DNA from: Mycobacterium sp. DL440
GTDB lineage: Bacteria > Actinomycetota > Actinomycetes > Mycobacteriales > Mycobacteriaceae
Direction of reading: 5' to 3'
Length of the DNA stretch: 64,000 nucleotides
Assembly (NCBI RefSeq): GCF_011745145.1
Contig: NZ_CP050191.1
Span: forward strand, 248,001 to 312,000
The notes below the pieces were generated by a model. That model ran no database searches. It had not been told where the DNA came from and was given only the letters and a program-made list of their open reading frames with translations. The stretch's first letter is position 1. Each line of letters opens with the position of its first letter. Position numbers and translations under genes: made by a program. Shown here in pieces: positions 54,407 to 63,271 of this stretch.

Positions 54407-54410
54407 GCAC

Positions 54411-54596
54411 ATGGCAAAGAAGGCGCTGGTCCACAAGGCCAACAAGAAGCCCAAGTTCGCGGTTCGCGCGTACACGCGGTGCAACAAGTGCGGTCGCCCG
54501 CACTCGGTCTACCGCAAGTTCGGGCTGTGCCGGATCTGCCTGCGCGAGATGGCGCACGCGGGTGAGCTGCCCGGCGTGCAGAAATCCAGCTGGTAA
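54411..54596 (+). CDS. rpsN: 30S ribosomal protein S14, zinc-binding type (S14Z)
   Basis: 61 residues; the short zinc-binding form. The four zinc cysteines are visible as CNKCGR and CRICLRE. It belongs to the 30S head. Mycobacteria often also carry a zinc-free S14 elsewhere under Zur control; the one here is the housekeeping copy. A 106-bp spacer precedes rpsH. Confidence 0.98.
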
Positions 54597-54702
54597 CCCT
54601 TACCAGCCGCCGCGCGCGAGCGCAGCAGACCACAGACCAATCCAAACAGGTTGCGGAAGGCCCTGAACAGGGAACCGCCGCGAGGAAGGTGAGCCGGTTG
54701 TC

Positions 54703-55101
54703 ATGACGATGACTGACCCGATCGCAGACTTTTTGACACGTCTGCGCAACGCCAATTCGGCGTACCACGATGAGGTGGCCCTGCCCCACTCGAAGATCAA
54801 GGCGAACATCGCCGAGATCCTCAAGAAAGAGGGCTACATCTCCGATTACCGCACCGAGGATGCCCGCGTCGGCAAGTCCCTGGTGGTGTCGCTCAAGTAC
54901 GGCCCCAGCCGTGAGCGCAGCATCGCCGGCCTTCGCCGCGTGAGCAAGCCCGGTCTGCGGGTTTACGCAAAGTCCACCAATCTGCCTCGGGTGCTCGGCG
55001 GCCTGGGCGTGGCGATCATCTCCACGTCCTCGGGTCTGCTCACCGACCGTCAGGCGGCACGAAGCGGCGTGGGCGGCGAAGTCCTCGCCTACGTGTGGTG
55101 A
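54703..55101 (+). CDS. rpsH: 30S ribosomal protein S8
   Basis: 132 residues; central-domain 16S-binding protein, and repressor of spc mRNA translation in E. coli. Blocks: [40 protein letters not shown], and the C-terminal [20 protein letters not shown] with [23 protein letters not shown] lies upstream. Confidence 0.98.
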   Translation: MTMTDPIADFLTRLRNANSAYHDEVALPHSKIKANIAEILKKEGYISDYRTEDARVGKSLVVSLKYGPSRERSIAGLRRVSKPGLRVYAKSTNLPRVLGGLGVAIISTSSGLLTDRQAARSGVGGEVLAYVW

Positions 55102-55114
55102 GGGGATAGAAGAC

Positions 55115-55654
55115 ATGTCGCGTATTGGAAAGCAGCCGGTCCTGGTTCCCACCGGGGTCGATGTGACGATTGACGGCCGCAACGTCTCGGTCAAGGGCCC
55201 CAAGGGCACCCTGACCCTGGATGTCGCCGAGCCGATCACCGTCGAGCGCAACGACGACGGCGCCATCGTGGTCAGCCGTCCCGATGACGAGCGGCGCAGC
55301 CGCTCCCTGCATGGGCTCTCCCGCACCCTGGTGGCCAACCTGGTCACCGGCGTCACCGAGGGCTACACCCGCAAGATGGAGATCTTCGGCGTCGGCTACC
55401 GCGTGCAGCTCAAGGGTTCCAACCTGGAGTTCGCGCTCGGTTACAGCCACCCCGTGGTGATCGAGGCGCCCGAGGGCATCACGTTCGCCGTCGAGACGCC
55501 CACCAAGTTCTCGATCACAGGCATCGACAAGCAGAAGGTCGGTCAGATCTCCGCTGTCATCCGTCGCCTGCGCCGCCCCGATCCCTATAAGGGCAAGGGT
55601 GTGCGTTACGAGGGTGAGCAGATCCGCCGCAAGGTCGGAAAGACAGGTAAGTAA
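55115..55654 (+). CDS. rplF: 50S ribosomal protein L6
   Basis: 179 residues; near the sarcin-ricin loop. Blocks: [80 protein letters not shown]. Standard length. 13 bp after rpsH; 3 bp before rplR. Confidence 0.98.
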   Translation: MSRIGKQPVLVPTGVDVTIDGRNVSVKGPKGTLTLDVAEPITVERNDDGAIVVSRPDDERRSRSLHGLSRTLVANLVTGVTEGYTRKMEIFGVGYRVQLKGSNLEFALGYSHPVVIEAPEGITFAVETPTKFSITGIDKQKVGQISAVIRRLRRPDPYKGKGVRYEGEQIRRKVGKTGK

Positions 55655-55657
55655 GTC

Positions 55658-56068
55658 ATGGCTACAACTAAGACTGAAGCTGCCGCCGTCCGCAAGCCGG
55701 TGGGGCAGAACATCTCTGAGACCCGCCGCAACTCCCGGCTGCGTCGGCACGCCCGGTTGCGCAAGAAGGTCTCGGGCACCGCGCAGACCCCGCGGCTGGT
55801 GGTCAACCGCTCGGCACGGCACATCCACGTCCAGCTCATCGACGACCTGGAAGGCGCCACGCTGGCGGCTGCCTCGTCGATCGAGGCCGACGTGCGCGCC
55901 GTCGACGGTGACAAGAAGGCGCACAGCGTTCGGGTCGGTCAGCTGATCGCCGAGCGTGCCAAGGCTGCCGGCATCGACACCGTGGTGTTCGACCGTGGTG
56001 GCTACACCTATGGTGGCCGAATCGCCGCGCTGGCGGATGCCGCGCGCGAGGGCGGGCTGAAATTCTGA
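55658..56068 (+). CDS. rplR: 50S ribosomal protein L18
   Basis: 136 residues; 5S rRNA-binding protein. Blocks: [80 protein letters not shown]. It has a 20-residue N-terminal extension ([20 protein letters not shown]) as in other mycobacteria. Confidence 0.98.
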   Translation: MATTKTEAAAVRKPVGQNISETRRNSRLRRHARLRKKVSGTAQTPRLVVNRSARHIHVQLIDDLEGATLAAASSIEADVRAVDGDKKAHSVRVGQLIAERAKAAGIDTVVFDRGGYTYGGRIAALADAAREGGLKF

Positions 56069-56093
56069 TGACTGTCAACGAGAGGACTGCATG

Positions 56094-56750
56094 ATGGCCG
56101 AGCAGGCAACTGGTGCCGGCGGCCCGGGCGCTTCCGACAACCGCGGTGGCCGTGGCCGCCGCGACGACCGCGGTGGCCGTGGTGGCCGCGACAGCGGCGA
56201 GAAGAGCAACTACATCGAGCGCGTGGTCACCATCAACCGCGTCTCCAAGGTGGTCAAGGGCGGTCGGCGCTTCAGCTTCACCGCGCTGGTCATCGTGGGT
56301 GACGGCAAGGGCATGGTCGGTGTCGGCTACGGCAAGGCCAAGGAAGTTCCGGCCGCCATCGCCAAGGGCGTCGAGGAGGCTCGCAAGAGCTTCTTCCGGG
56401 TTCCGCTGATCGGCGGCACCATCGTCCATCCGGTTCAGGGCGAGGCCGCTGCCGGTGTCGTGATGCTGCGTCCGGCCAGCCCCGGTACCGGTGTGATCGC
56501 CGGTGGTGCGGCTCGCGCGGTGCTGGAGTGTGCCGGCGTGCACGACATCCTGGCCAAGTCGCTGGGCAGCGACAACGCGATCAACGTGGTGCACGCCACC
56601 GTTGCCGCGCTGAAGATGATCCAGCGTCCCGAAGAGGTGGCGGCCCGTCGCGGTCTGCCCCTCGAGGACGTTGCGCCGGCCGGCATGCTGAAGGCCCGGC
56701 GCGAGAGCGAAGCGCTGGCTGCCGCAGCAGCGCGTGAGGGATCGGCATAA
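56094..56750 (+). CDS. rpsE: 30S ribosomal protein S5
   Basis: 218 residues; involved in decoding accuracy. ATG 56094 is used (AGAGGACTGC upstream); ATG 56091 immediately before is possible. An Arg/Gly/Asp-rich N-terminal tail of 40 residues ([20 protein letters not shown]) precedes the dsRNA-binding domain [20 protein letters not shown] and the block [20 protein letters not shown]. Overlap-free, 3 bp before rpmD. Confidence 0.98.
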   Translation: MAEQATGAGGPGASDNRGGRGRRDDRGGRGGRDSGEKSNYIERVVTINRVSKVVKGGRRFSFTALVIVGDGKGMVGVGYGKAKEVPAAIAKGVEEARKSFFRVPLIGGTIVHPVQGEAAAGVVMLRPASPGTGVIAGGAARAVLECAGVHDILAKSLGSDNAINVVHATVAALKMIQRPEEVAARRGLPLEDVAPAGMLKARRESEALAAAAAREGSA

Positions 56751-56752
56751 CC

Positions 56753-56935
56753 ATGGCAGAAGTCAAGATCACCCAGGTGCGCGGAACCATCGGCGCACGC
56801 TGGAAGCAGCGTGAAAGCCTGCGGACCCTGGGACTGAAGAAGATTCGTCAGTCCGTGGTTCGCGAGGACAACGCGCAGACCCGTGGCCTCATCAACGTGG
56901 TGCATCACCTCGTGGAAGTTGAGGAAGTCAAATGA
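56753..56935 (+). CDS. rpmD: 50S ribosomal protein L30
   Basis: 60 residues: [57 protein letters not shown]. Standard length and structure. Its TGA overlaps the rplO ATG (ATGA). Confidence 0.98.
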   Translation: MAEVKITQVRGTIGARWKQRESLRTLGLKKIRQSVVREDNAQTRGLINVVHHLVEVEEVK

Positions 56936-57375
56936 GCGTTATCAAGTTGCACGACCTGAGGCCCGCCCCGGGCGAGAAGAAGGCCAAGACCCGCGTCGGT
57001 CGTGGTGAGGGCTCCAAGGGTAAGACCGCCGGTCGTGGTACCAAGGGCACCAAGGCCCGCAAGAACGTCCCCGCGACGTTCGAGGGTGGCCAGATGCCGA
57101 TCCACATGCGGCTGCCGAAGCTCAAGGGCTTCAAGAACCGCTTCCGGACCTCCTACGAGGTCGTCAACGTCGGCGACATCACCAAGGCCTTCCCGCAGGG
57201 CGGCACCATCGGTGTCGACGAGCTGGTTGCCAAGGGCCTCGTTCGCAAGAACAGCCTGGTGAAGGTGCTCGGCGACGGCAAGCTGGCCGTCAAGGTCGAC
57301 GTGACCGCCAACAAGTTCAGCGGTAGCGCCCGTGAGGCCATCACCGCTGCCGGCGGTTCGGCCACCGAGCTGTAA
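56932..57375 (+). CDS. rplO: 50S ribosomal protein L15
   Basis: 147 residues; late assembly protein. The Gly/Lys-rich N-terminal arm ([20 protein letters not shown]), then [20 protein letters not shown], and the C-terminal [20 protein letters not shown]. Last gene of the spc block here; secY is not next, a usual mycobacterial arrangement in which sppA follows. Confidence 0.98.
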   Translation: MSVIKLHDLRPAPGEKKAKTRVGRGEGSKGKTAGRGTKGTKARKNVPATFEGGQMPIHMRLPKLKGFKNRFRTSYEVVNVGDITKAFPQGGTIGVDELVAKGLVRKNSLVKVLGDGKLAVKVDVTANKFSGSAREAITAAGGSATEL

Positions 57376-57410
57376 TTGGCGGCTCGCCGCCGTGCTGTAA
57401 TTTTCTCTGC

Positions 57411-57450
57411 GCGAGCAGACGTCAAAGCCCCCGCGTCGGCGGGGGCTTTT
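57411..57450. terminator. Intrinsic terminator after rplO with a GCGAGCAGACG arm (copy 4)
   Basis: AAAGCCCCCGC (57424-57434) pairs perfectly with GCGGGGGCTTT (57439-57449) around a 4-nt loop, followed by TTTTGCGTT. The left side is extended by GCGAGCAGACGTC (57411-57423), but the right side (TGCGTTGGCGG) no longer matches, so only the inner stem is intact. It lies between convergent rplO and the LLM gene. Confidence 0.85.
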
Positions 57451-57460
57451 GCGTTGGCGG

Positions 57461-58384
57461 TCAGGTGAGCTGCGGGATCACATCGGCGGCCAGTCGCTCC
57501 AACTGATCGCAGTCCTCGGCGATGGTCGCGCCGGTGGGGTTGAGCACGATGGTCTGCGCGCCCGCATCGAGAACCTCGCGCAGGCCCCGCGCCACCTCGT
57601 CCGCGGTGCCGGCCACGGCTACCTCTCCCAGCCCGGAGCGGTCCCCGTAGATCCGCGCCAGTCCCGCGTCCACCCGCTGCCGCGCGCGGGCGCTGTCGTC
57701 GACGATCAGATAGACCCGCTTGCCGATCCGGAAGTTGTCCGGGTCCCTGCCCTGCTCGTCGAGCTCGCGGCGAACCGTGCGCACCGCCTCGGCGAAGGCC
57801 GCGGTGGTCGAGGAGCCGGCCCCGAGAAACGCGTCGCCATGACGCACCGCCCGCGCCAACGCCGTCGGTGCATTGGCCCCGAACCAGATCGGCGGGTGCG
57901 GACGCTGAACGGGTTTGGGGCTGATGGCCAGGTCATCGACATCGCGGAAGCGGCCGTGGAAGGTGATCCGGGGTTCATCCGACCAGGCGGCTTTCATCAA
58001 CTCCAGACCCTCGGTGAAGCTGGAGATGAACGTCGAGGAGTCCACGCCGAAGGCCGGGAACTGCCGGAAACCCCCGCCGGGTGCCACCCCGACATCGAGG
58101 CGACCGTGGCTGAGCCGGTCCACTGCGGTGATCGCCGAAGCCAGCTGCAGCGGGTCGTGCAGCGAGGTGACCAGGACCGCCACCCCCAGTCGCAGCCTCG
58201 TGGTGGCTGCCGCGGCGTACGACAGCAGCTCCAGCGGGGCGATCGTCGGTGCCGGGCCCACGGTCTGCTCGATCGTCCAGCCGCCCTCGAATCCGAGTTC
58301 CTCGGCGCGGCCCAGATAAGCCTTGAAGCCCGTGTCGTCGAAACCGTCATGGTCGAGTTGCGGGAGCGAGATGGAAAACGTCAC
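57461..58384 (-). CDS. LLM-class flavin-dependent (F420-type) oxidoreductase
   Basis: 307 residues from GTG 58384. Luciferase-like TIM barrel: FSISLPQLDHDGFDDTGFKA, LGFEGGWTIEQTVGPAPTIA, TTRLRLGVAVLVTSLHDPLQ, DRLSHGRLDVGVAPGGGFRQ, PKPVQRPHPPIWFGANAPTA, and the C-terminal GTADEVARGLREVLDAGAQT. Mycobacterial members mostly use cofactor F420 or FMN; the substrate is not predictable. Divergent from sppA with an 84-bp gap and convergent with rplO. Confidence 0.85.
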   Translation of the reverse strand: MTFSISLPQLDHDGFDDTGFKAYLGRAEELGFEGGWTIEQTVGPAPTIAPLELLSYAAAATTRLRLGVAVLVTSLHDPLQLASAITAVDRLSHGRLDVGVAPGGGFRQFPAFGVDSSTFISSFTEGLELMKAAWSDEPRITFHGRFRDVDDLAISPKPVQRPHPPIWFGANAPTALARAVRHGDAFLGAGSSTTAAFAEAVRTVRRELDEQGRDPDNFRIGKRVYLIVDDSARARQRVDAGLARIYGDRSGLGEVAVAGTADEVARGLREVLDAGAQTIVLNPTGATIAEDCDQLERLAADVIPQLT

Positions 58385-58468
58385 CCGTCTCACGGTACGA
58401 CTGTGGCTCCGACGGGCGGCGACTTCTCGTCGACGCGCGCGGAATGCCCGGATCGGTAGGCTCGGTTC

Positions 58469-60253
58469 ATGTTCGCCTTTCTCCCAGGGATTCCCGGCCA
58501 GGACGATCTCAAGATGTTGGTCCGGCGCTTTGACACTGCCCGGCACAACGGAGTTCCCAGCGGGTGTGTGCTGGAGTTGGACCTGACATCGCTGCCGCCG
58601 GAGGCCACCGGATTCGACCCGCTGGCCGTGATCGCGGGCGGCGGCCGCCCGCTGGTGTTGCGCCAGGCCGTCGCGGCGATCCATCGTGCTGCCGAGGACG
58701 ATCGGGTTGCCGGGCTGATCGCGCGCGTGCAACTGCCCGCGGCCGCACCCGGCCCGGTGCAGGAACTGCGTGACGCCATCGCGGCATTCAGCGCTGTCAA
58801 GCCAACGCTGGCCTGGGCGGAGACCTACCCCGGCACGCTGTCCTACTACCTGGCGTCGGCATTCCGCGAGGTGTGGATGCAGCCGTCGGGCACGGTCGGT
58901 CTGGTCGGATTTGCCACCAACGCGACGTTCCTGCGCGATGCTCTCGACAAGGTGGGCATCGAGGCACAGTTCGTGGCGCGCGGCGAATACAAGTCCGCGG
59001 CAAACGTTTTCACGCAAGCCCGCTACACCGACGCGCAACGCGAGTCCGACGGCCGGATGATCGAGAGCCTGCAATCGCAGGTGTGGCAGGCCATCGCGGC
59101 ATCGCGGCAACTGACCACGGACGCGCTCGACGCACTGGCCGACAGGGCGCCGGTGCTGCGCGAAGACGCGATCACCGCCGGTCTGGTAGACCGGATCGGG
59201 TTCCGTGACGAGGCCTATTCGCGGATCGGTGAACTGTCCGGCGGCCCGACCGAGGCCGGTGCGGATGCCGATAGTCATCCGGATGCCTTACCGCGACTTT
59301 ACCTTTCGCGTTACGCGCGGACGTCTCCGAAGGTCCCTGCACCGCAGATCCCGGGCCGTAAGTCCAAGCCGACGGTTGCGGTGGTGACTCTGCACGGCTC
59401 GATTGTCAGCGGCCGCGGCGGGCCACAGATACTGCCACTGGGCAATTCGAGCGCCGGCGGCGACACCATCGCCGCGGCCCTGCGCGAGGCCGCCGCCGAC
59501 GACGAGGTATCGGCGATCGTGCTGCGGGTGGACAGCCCGGGTGGCTCGGTCAGCGGGTCGGAAACCATTTGGCGCGAGGTGGTTCGCATCCGCGAGCGCG
59601 GCAAGCCCATTGTGGCCTCAATGGGTGCGGTTGCCGCGTCGGGCGGCTACTACGTATCGATGGCGGCCGACGAGATCGTGGCCAACGCCGGGACCATCAC
59701 CGGATCCATCGGTGTGATCACCGGCAAGCTCGTCTCGCGCGAACTCAAGGACAAGCTGGGGGTCGGATCGGATTCCTTGCGTACCAACCTCAATGCCGAT
59801 GCCTGGTCATCGAACGCGCCGTTCACCGACGATCAGCACACCCAGATCGAAGCCGAGACCGACCTGCTCTATGCCGATTTCATCTCGCGGGTGGCCGACG
59901 GTCGCAAGCTGTCGGTCGAGCAGGTCGACGAGGTGGCGCGCGGACGGATCTGGACCGGTGCCGACGCCAAGGACCGCGGCCTCGTCGACGAACTCGGAGG
60001 GCTGCGTACCGCGATCACCCGCGCCAAGGTCCTGGCCGGGCTGGATCCGGAGACCAAGGTGCGGGTGCTGAGCTATCCCGGCTCGTCCTGGTTGGACATG
60101 TTGCGGCCCAAGCCTTCCTCGCAGCCGGCCGCCGCGTCGCTACCGCAGGCCGTGGGCGCGCTCCTAGGTCAGTCGGTGGTCGGCGCGCTCGAAGGGGCCG
60201 AGCGATCCGTGACGGGTATCAGCGCGTTGTGGCTGGGCGGATACCGATTTTGA
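58469..60253 (+). CDS. sppA: Signal peptide peptidase SppA (protease IV type)
   Basis: 594 residues; the long two-domain form. It degrades cleaved signal peptides at the membrane. The catalytic dyad is split between the halves: Lys175 in RGEYKSAANVFTQARYTD and Ser391 in GAVAASGGYYVSMAADEI. Other blocks: VSAIVLRVDSPGGSVSGSET, GTITGSIGVITGKLVSRELK, and ARGRIWTGADAKDRGLVDEL. The hydrophobic N-terminus is short (MFAFLPGIPG), so membrane attachment may be by amphipathic segments. Corresponds to Rv0724, directly downstream of the spc operon in M. tuberculosis. Confidence 0.93.
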   Translation: MFAFLPGIPGQDDLKMLVRRFDTARHNGVPSGCVLELDLTSLPPEATGFDPLAVIAGGGRPLVLRQAVAAIHRAAEDDRVAGLIARVQLPAAAPGPVQELRDAIAAFSAVKPTLAWAETYPGTLSYYLASAFREVWMQPSGTVGLVGFATNATFLRDALDKVGIEAQFVARGEYKSAANVFTQARYTDAQRESDGRMIESLQSQVWQAIAASRQLTTDALDALADRAPVLREDAITAGLVDRIGFRDEAYSRIGELSGGPTEAGADADSHPDALPRLYLSRYARTSPKVPAPQIPGRKSKPTVAVVTLHGSIVSGRGGPQILPLGNSSAGGDTIAAALREAAADDEVSAIVLRVDSPGGSVSGSETIWREVVRIRERGKPIVASMGAVAASGGYYVSMAADEIVANAGTITGSIGVITGKLVSRELKDKLGVGSDSLRTNLNADAWSSNAPFTDDQHTQIEAETDLLYADFISRVADGRKLSVEQVDEVARGRIWTGADAKDRGLVDELGGLRTAITRAKVLAGLDPETKVRVLSYPGSSWLDMLRPKPSSQPAAASLPQAVGALLGQSVVGALEGAERSVTGISALWLGGYRF

Positions 60254-60414
60254 CGCTGGCGATAGTTACGACGCGGTAGCGGGCCGCGCCTTGTCGGGCG
60301 CGGGGCTGTAACGTCAGATCTTGGCAACTGATGAATTGTCGACGAAACGACGGCCTGGCCCTGCGGTGTTCAACCCAGTCAGAGCAGCCGTAAAAGAATG
60401 CGCGGCGGGGAACG

Positions 60415-60428
60415 GTGTCGTCCGACAC
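60415..60428. promoter_or_regulatory. Palindrome upstream of the MHS transporter gene
   Basis: GTGTCG-TC-CGACAC is a perfect 14-bp inverted repeat, 12 bp upstream of the transporter start codon. A GntR-family gene lies convergent with the transporter, so a GntR operator is possible. Confidence 0.35.
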
Positions 60429-60439
60429 ATGGAGGACTC

Positions 60440-61888
60440 GTGCCCGCGCATAAAAGCCCGATGAAGGGCTTTGGAGACAAACCGGAGATTGACCATCGCG
60501 AACCCGTCGAGAATCCGCCGGACCCCGGTGTCTTGAAACGGGCGATCGCCGCATCGGCGATCGGTAACGCCACCGAATGGTTCGACTACGGCATCTACGC
60601 CTACGGCGTGGGCTACATATCCGCTGCCATCTTCCCCGGAGACGCCCAACAGGCGACACTGCTGGCCCTCGCGACGTTCGCGGTGTCGTTCCTGGTTCGC
60701 CCGCTCGGCGGATTCGTCTGGGGGCCTCTCGGCGACCGACTCGGCCGCAAACACGTGCTGGCGATCACCATCGTGCTGATGGCGGGCGCGACGTTCTGCG
60801 CCGGGCTGATTCCGTCCTATGCCTCGATCGGGATCTGGGCCCCGGTGCTCATGGTCGGGCTGCGGATGATCCAGGGCTTCTCCACCGGAGGAGAGTACGG
60901 CGGCGCCGCGACATTCATGGCCGAGTACGCGCCATCGCGCCGGCGCGGTTTCCTCGGCAGTTTCCTGGAATTCGGCACCCTCGCGGGCTTTTCGATGGGT
61001 GCGCTGTTGATGCTCGGCTTCTCGGCACTGCTCTCCGATGACCAGATGGGGCAATGGGGGTGGCGGCTGCCATTCCTTGTGGCCGCCCCGCTCGGGCTGG
61101 TCGGTGTCTACCTACGTTCGAAGCTGGAGGACACTCCGATCTTCCGCGAACTCGAAACGACGGGGGAGCGGGAAGGTGGGCCCGCGTCTGAGTTCAAGGA
61201 TCTGGTGGTCGAGTACTGGGGTCCCATCCTGCGATTGGGCGGTTTGGTCGTCGCGCTCAACGTGGTCAATTACACGCTGCTCACCTACATGCCGACGTAC
61301 CTGGAACAGACGATCGGCTTGTCGAGCAGCCACGCCTTGGTCGTGCCCATCATCGGCATGCTGTCGATGATGGTGTTCCTGCCATTCGCCGGCCACATCT
61401 CCGACCGGGTGGGCCGCAAACCCATGTGGTGGTTCTCGCTGATCGGCCTGTTCATCGCCGGTATCCCGATGTTCCTGCTGATGTCGACGAACATGGTCGG
61501 TGCCATCATCGCGTTCGCGGTGCTGGGCCTGCTCTATGTGCCCCAGCTGTCGACGATCTCCGCGACTTTCCCGGCGATGTTCCCCACCCAGGTGCGTTAC
61601 GCCGGCTTCGCCATCGCCTACAACGTGTCGACATCGCTGTTCGGCGGTACGGCTCCGGCGGTCAATGACTGGGTCGTGTCAAAAACCGGCGACCAGCTGG
61701 TGCCCGCCTATTACATGATGATTGCCTGCGTGGTCGGGATGATCGCGCTGATCAAGGTGCCCGAGACAGCCCGGTGCCCGCTCAACGGCACCGAGATACC
61801 CGGAACACCGGAAGCGCCGGCGCAGCTGGATTACGAGACCGAAACCGAGCCCGAGACCGGCACATCGTCAGCGTCACCCGGCCGGTAG
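60440..61888 (+). CDS. MHS-family (ProP-like) MFS transporter
   Basis: 482 residues. GTG 60440 is chosen because GGAGG lies 6 nt upstream. The metabolite:H+ symporter family is shown by AIAASAIGNATEWFDYGIYA (helix 1), LVRPLGGFVWGPLGDRLGRK (motif A) and RMIQGFSTGGEYGGAATFMA, plus QVRYAGFAIAYNVSTSLFGG. About 12 helices with an acidic C-terminal tail. Relatives import proline, betaine, citrate, dicarboxylates or other organic anions. The neighbouring GntR and racemase-fold genes suggest a small carboxylic acid or hydantoin-type compound (inference). Its stop overlaps the convergent GntR gene by 15 bp. Confidence 0.88.
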   Translation: MPAHKSPMKGFGDKPEIDHREPVENPPDPGVLKRAIAASAIGNATEWFDYGIYAYGVGYISAAIFPGDAQQATLLALATFAVSFLVRPLGGFVWGPLGDRLGRKHVLAITIVLMAGATFCAGLIPSYASIGIWAPVLMVGLRMIQGFSTGGEYGGAATFMAEYAPSRRRGFLGSFLEFGTLAGFSMGALLMLGFSALLSDDQMGQWGWRLPFLVAAPLGLVGVYLRSKLEDTPIFRELETTGEREGGPASEFKDLVVEYWGPILRLGGLVVALNVVNYTLLTYMPTYLEQTIGLSSSHALVVPIIGMLSMMVFLPFAGHISDRVGRKPMWWFSLIGLFIAGIPMFLLMSTNMVGAIIAFAVLGLLYVPQLSTISATFPAMFPTQVRYAGFAIAYNVSTSLFGGTAPAVNDWVVSKTGDQLVPAYYMMIACVVGMIALIKVPETARCPLNGTEIPGTPEAPAQLDYETETEPETGTSSASPGR

Positions 61889-62530
61889 CCGAGCGATCAA
61901 CCGGTCGACGGCATCCTCCATGTGAGCCAGCATCAGCTTGTCGGTGAGTGCGACGTCGCCGGATCGGATGGCGCTGGCCAGTGCCTGATGCTCATTGACC
62001 CGGTCGGTGGAGGTGTCGTAGGTGTCGGCCAGCGCATGCACGCACATCCTGGTCTCGACCAGGAAGGTCTGGTGCAGACGGGAGAGCCTCGGGCTGGCTG
62101 CGAGTTCGACGAGCACCTCATGGAAACGCATGTCGGCTTCGCTGACCTCGTCCAGGTCCTTGGCCGCGGCCATCTCGTCGACCACGGCGAGTAACGCGTC
62201 TCCGGCGCTCGCATAGTCGCCCTGCAGGATCTGGCGGCTCGCGGTCCGCTCGATCGCCTCGCGCGCCAGGTACATGTCGCGGATCTCGGCGGAGTCCATG
62301 GTGTTGACGAACACGCCGCGGTTGCGGATCGCGATGAGCAGACCTTCCTGGGTGAGGCGCTGCATACCTTCCCGCAGGGGACCGCGGCTGACTCCGAATC
62401 CACGCGCCAACTCGGCTTCGCCGAGTTGGGTGCCCGGTACGAGTTCGCCGTATGCGATTGCCTGCCGGAGTTTTTCGGCGACGATGCTCGGCGTCGACTC
62501 CTGTTCGACGGGGGTGATGAAGTCGGTCAC
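61874..62530 (-). CDS. GntR-family (FCD) transcriptional regulator
   Basis: 218 residues. Winged helix PSIVAEKLRQAIAYGELVPG, EAELARGFGVSRGPLREGMQ (HTH), RLTQEGLLIAIRNRGVFVNT; the FCD domain follows with an Asp/His metal pattern (EADMRFHEVLVELAASPRLS, NEHQALASAIRSGDVALTDK). ATG 62530 overlaps the stop of the racemase-like gene (ATGA). It is therefore the last gene of a minus-strand operon with two Asp/Glu-racemase-superfamily enzymes, and likely regulates them and the transporter. Confidence 0.9.
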   Translation of the reverse strand: MTDFITPVEQESTPSIVAEKLRQAIAYGELVPGTQLGEAELARGFGVSRGPLREGMQRLTQEGLLIAIRNRGVFVNTMDSAEIRDMYLAREAIERTASRQILQGDYASAGDALLAVVDEMAAAKDLDEVSEADMRFHEVLVELAASPRLSRLHQTFLVETRMCVHALADTYDTSTDRVNEHQALASAIRSGDVALTDKLMLAHMEDAVDRLIARLPAG

Positions 62531-63246
62531 GGCCTCGCTCCGAACAGGCGGCCCAGCCCGGGCAGTGGCGGCACCGAGCCGATCAGCTGCAAGCCCTTCC
62601 AGACCGTGACCTGGTTCGCGGTGAGCACCGGTTTCCCGACGTCGGATTCCAGCTGGTCGATGAAAGCCATTGTGTGCATGGCGGTGTCGGGCACCAGCAC
62701 GGCCTCGGCGTCGGGATGGTCGGCTGCCCGGACCATCGCGAGCACCTGGGCCTGCTGCAGCCGGCCCACCTCGGCCGCGGTGACGATGCCGTGGCTGCCC
62801 ATCGATATCACGTCCACGCCGCCGCCCGCCAGGAATGCGACGAAGTGCGCCGCCACGTCCTCCGGATAGGACGCGGCCACCGCAACTCGGTGTATACCCA
62901 AGTGCTGCAATGCATCTACAAAGGCGATCGACGTGGAAGACGCTGGGACACCGGACGCGGTGGCTACGTCATCGGCCTGCCGTCGGGCACCGTCGCGGCC
63001 GAAGACGAAACTGCCGGAGGTACACGCCCACATCATCGAATCCGGACGTGCCGTCCCCAAGCGTGCGACACCGTCGGCCAGGCGTTCGGTCCGGCCGAGA
63101 TCCAGGAGAGCATCGACGCGATGGGCGTCCTCACCGACGGAGGTGATCGCGACCGGCAGTCTGACCGTCGCCTGCAGGCGCGTTTCCAGCGCGCCGAAGT
63201 CGTCTTCGGCGCTGTGGCCGGGATACAGGATGCCCACCGTGGCCAT
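62527..63246 (-). CDS. Asp/Glu racemase-superfamily protein with a changed second active-site position
   Basis: 239 residues. ATG 63246 is chosen for GAGAAGGGAGATTGC upstream. Sequence resembles maleate isomerase/arylmalonate decarboxylase: GILYPGHSAEDDFGALETRL, the first active-site Cys in SMMWACTSGSFVFGRDGARR, then HRVAVAASYPEDVAAHFVAF. Where the neighbouring paralogue has ISCTNLPTYD, this protein reads LVPDTAMHTMAFIDQLESDV, so the second catalytic Cys is replaced by Asp. It may therefore be a decarboxylase-like or inactive relative. It lies between a related gene and gntR in one operon (ATGA coupling to gntR). Confidence 0.75.
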   Translation of the reverse strand: MATVGILYPGHSAEDDFGALETRLQATVRLPVAITSVGEDAHRVDALLDLGRTERLADGVARLGTARPDSMMWACTSGSFVFGRDGARRQADDVATASGVPASSTSIAFVDALQHLGIHRVAVAASYPEDVAAHFVAFLAGGGVDVISMGSHGIVTAAEVGRLQQAQVLAMVRAADHPDAEAVLVPDTAMHTMAFIDQLESDVGKPVLTANQVTVWKGLQLIGSVPPLPGLGRLFGARP

Positions 63247-63271
63247 GCAATCTCCCTTCTCCGGCACGCGT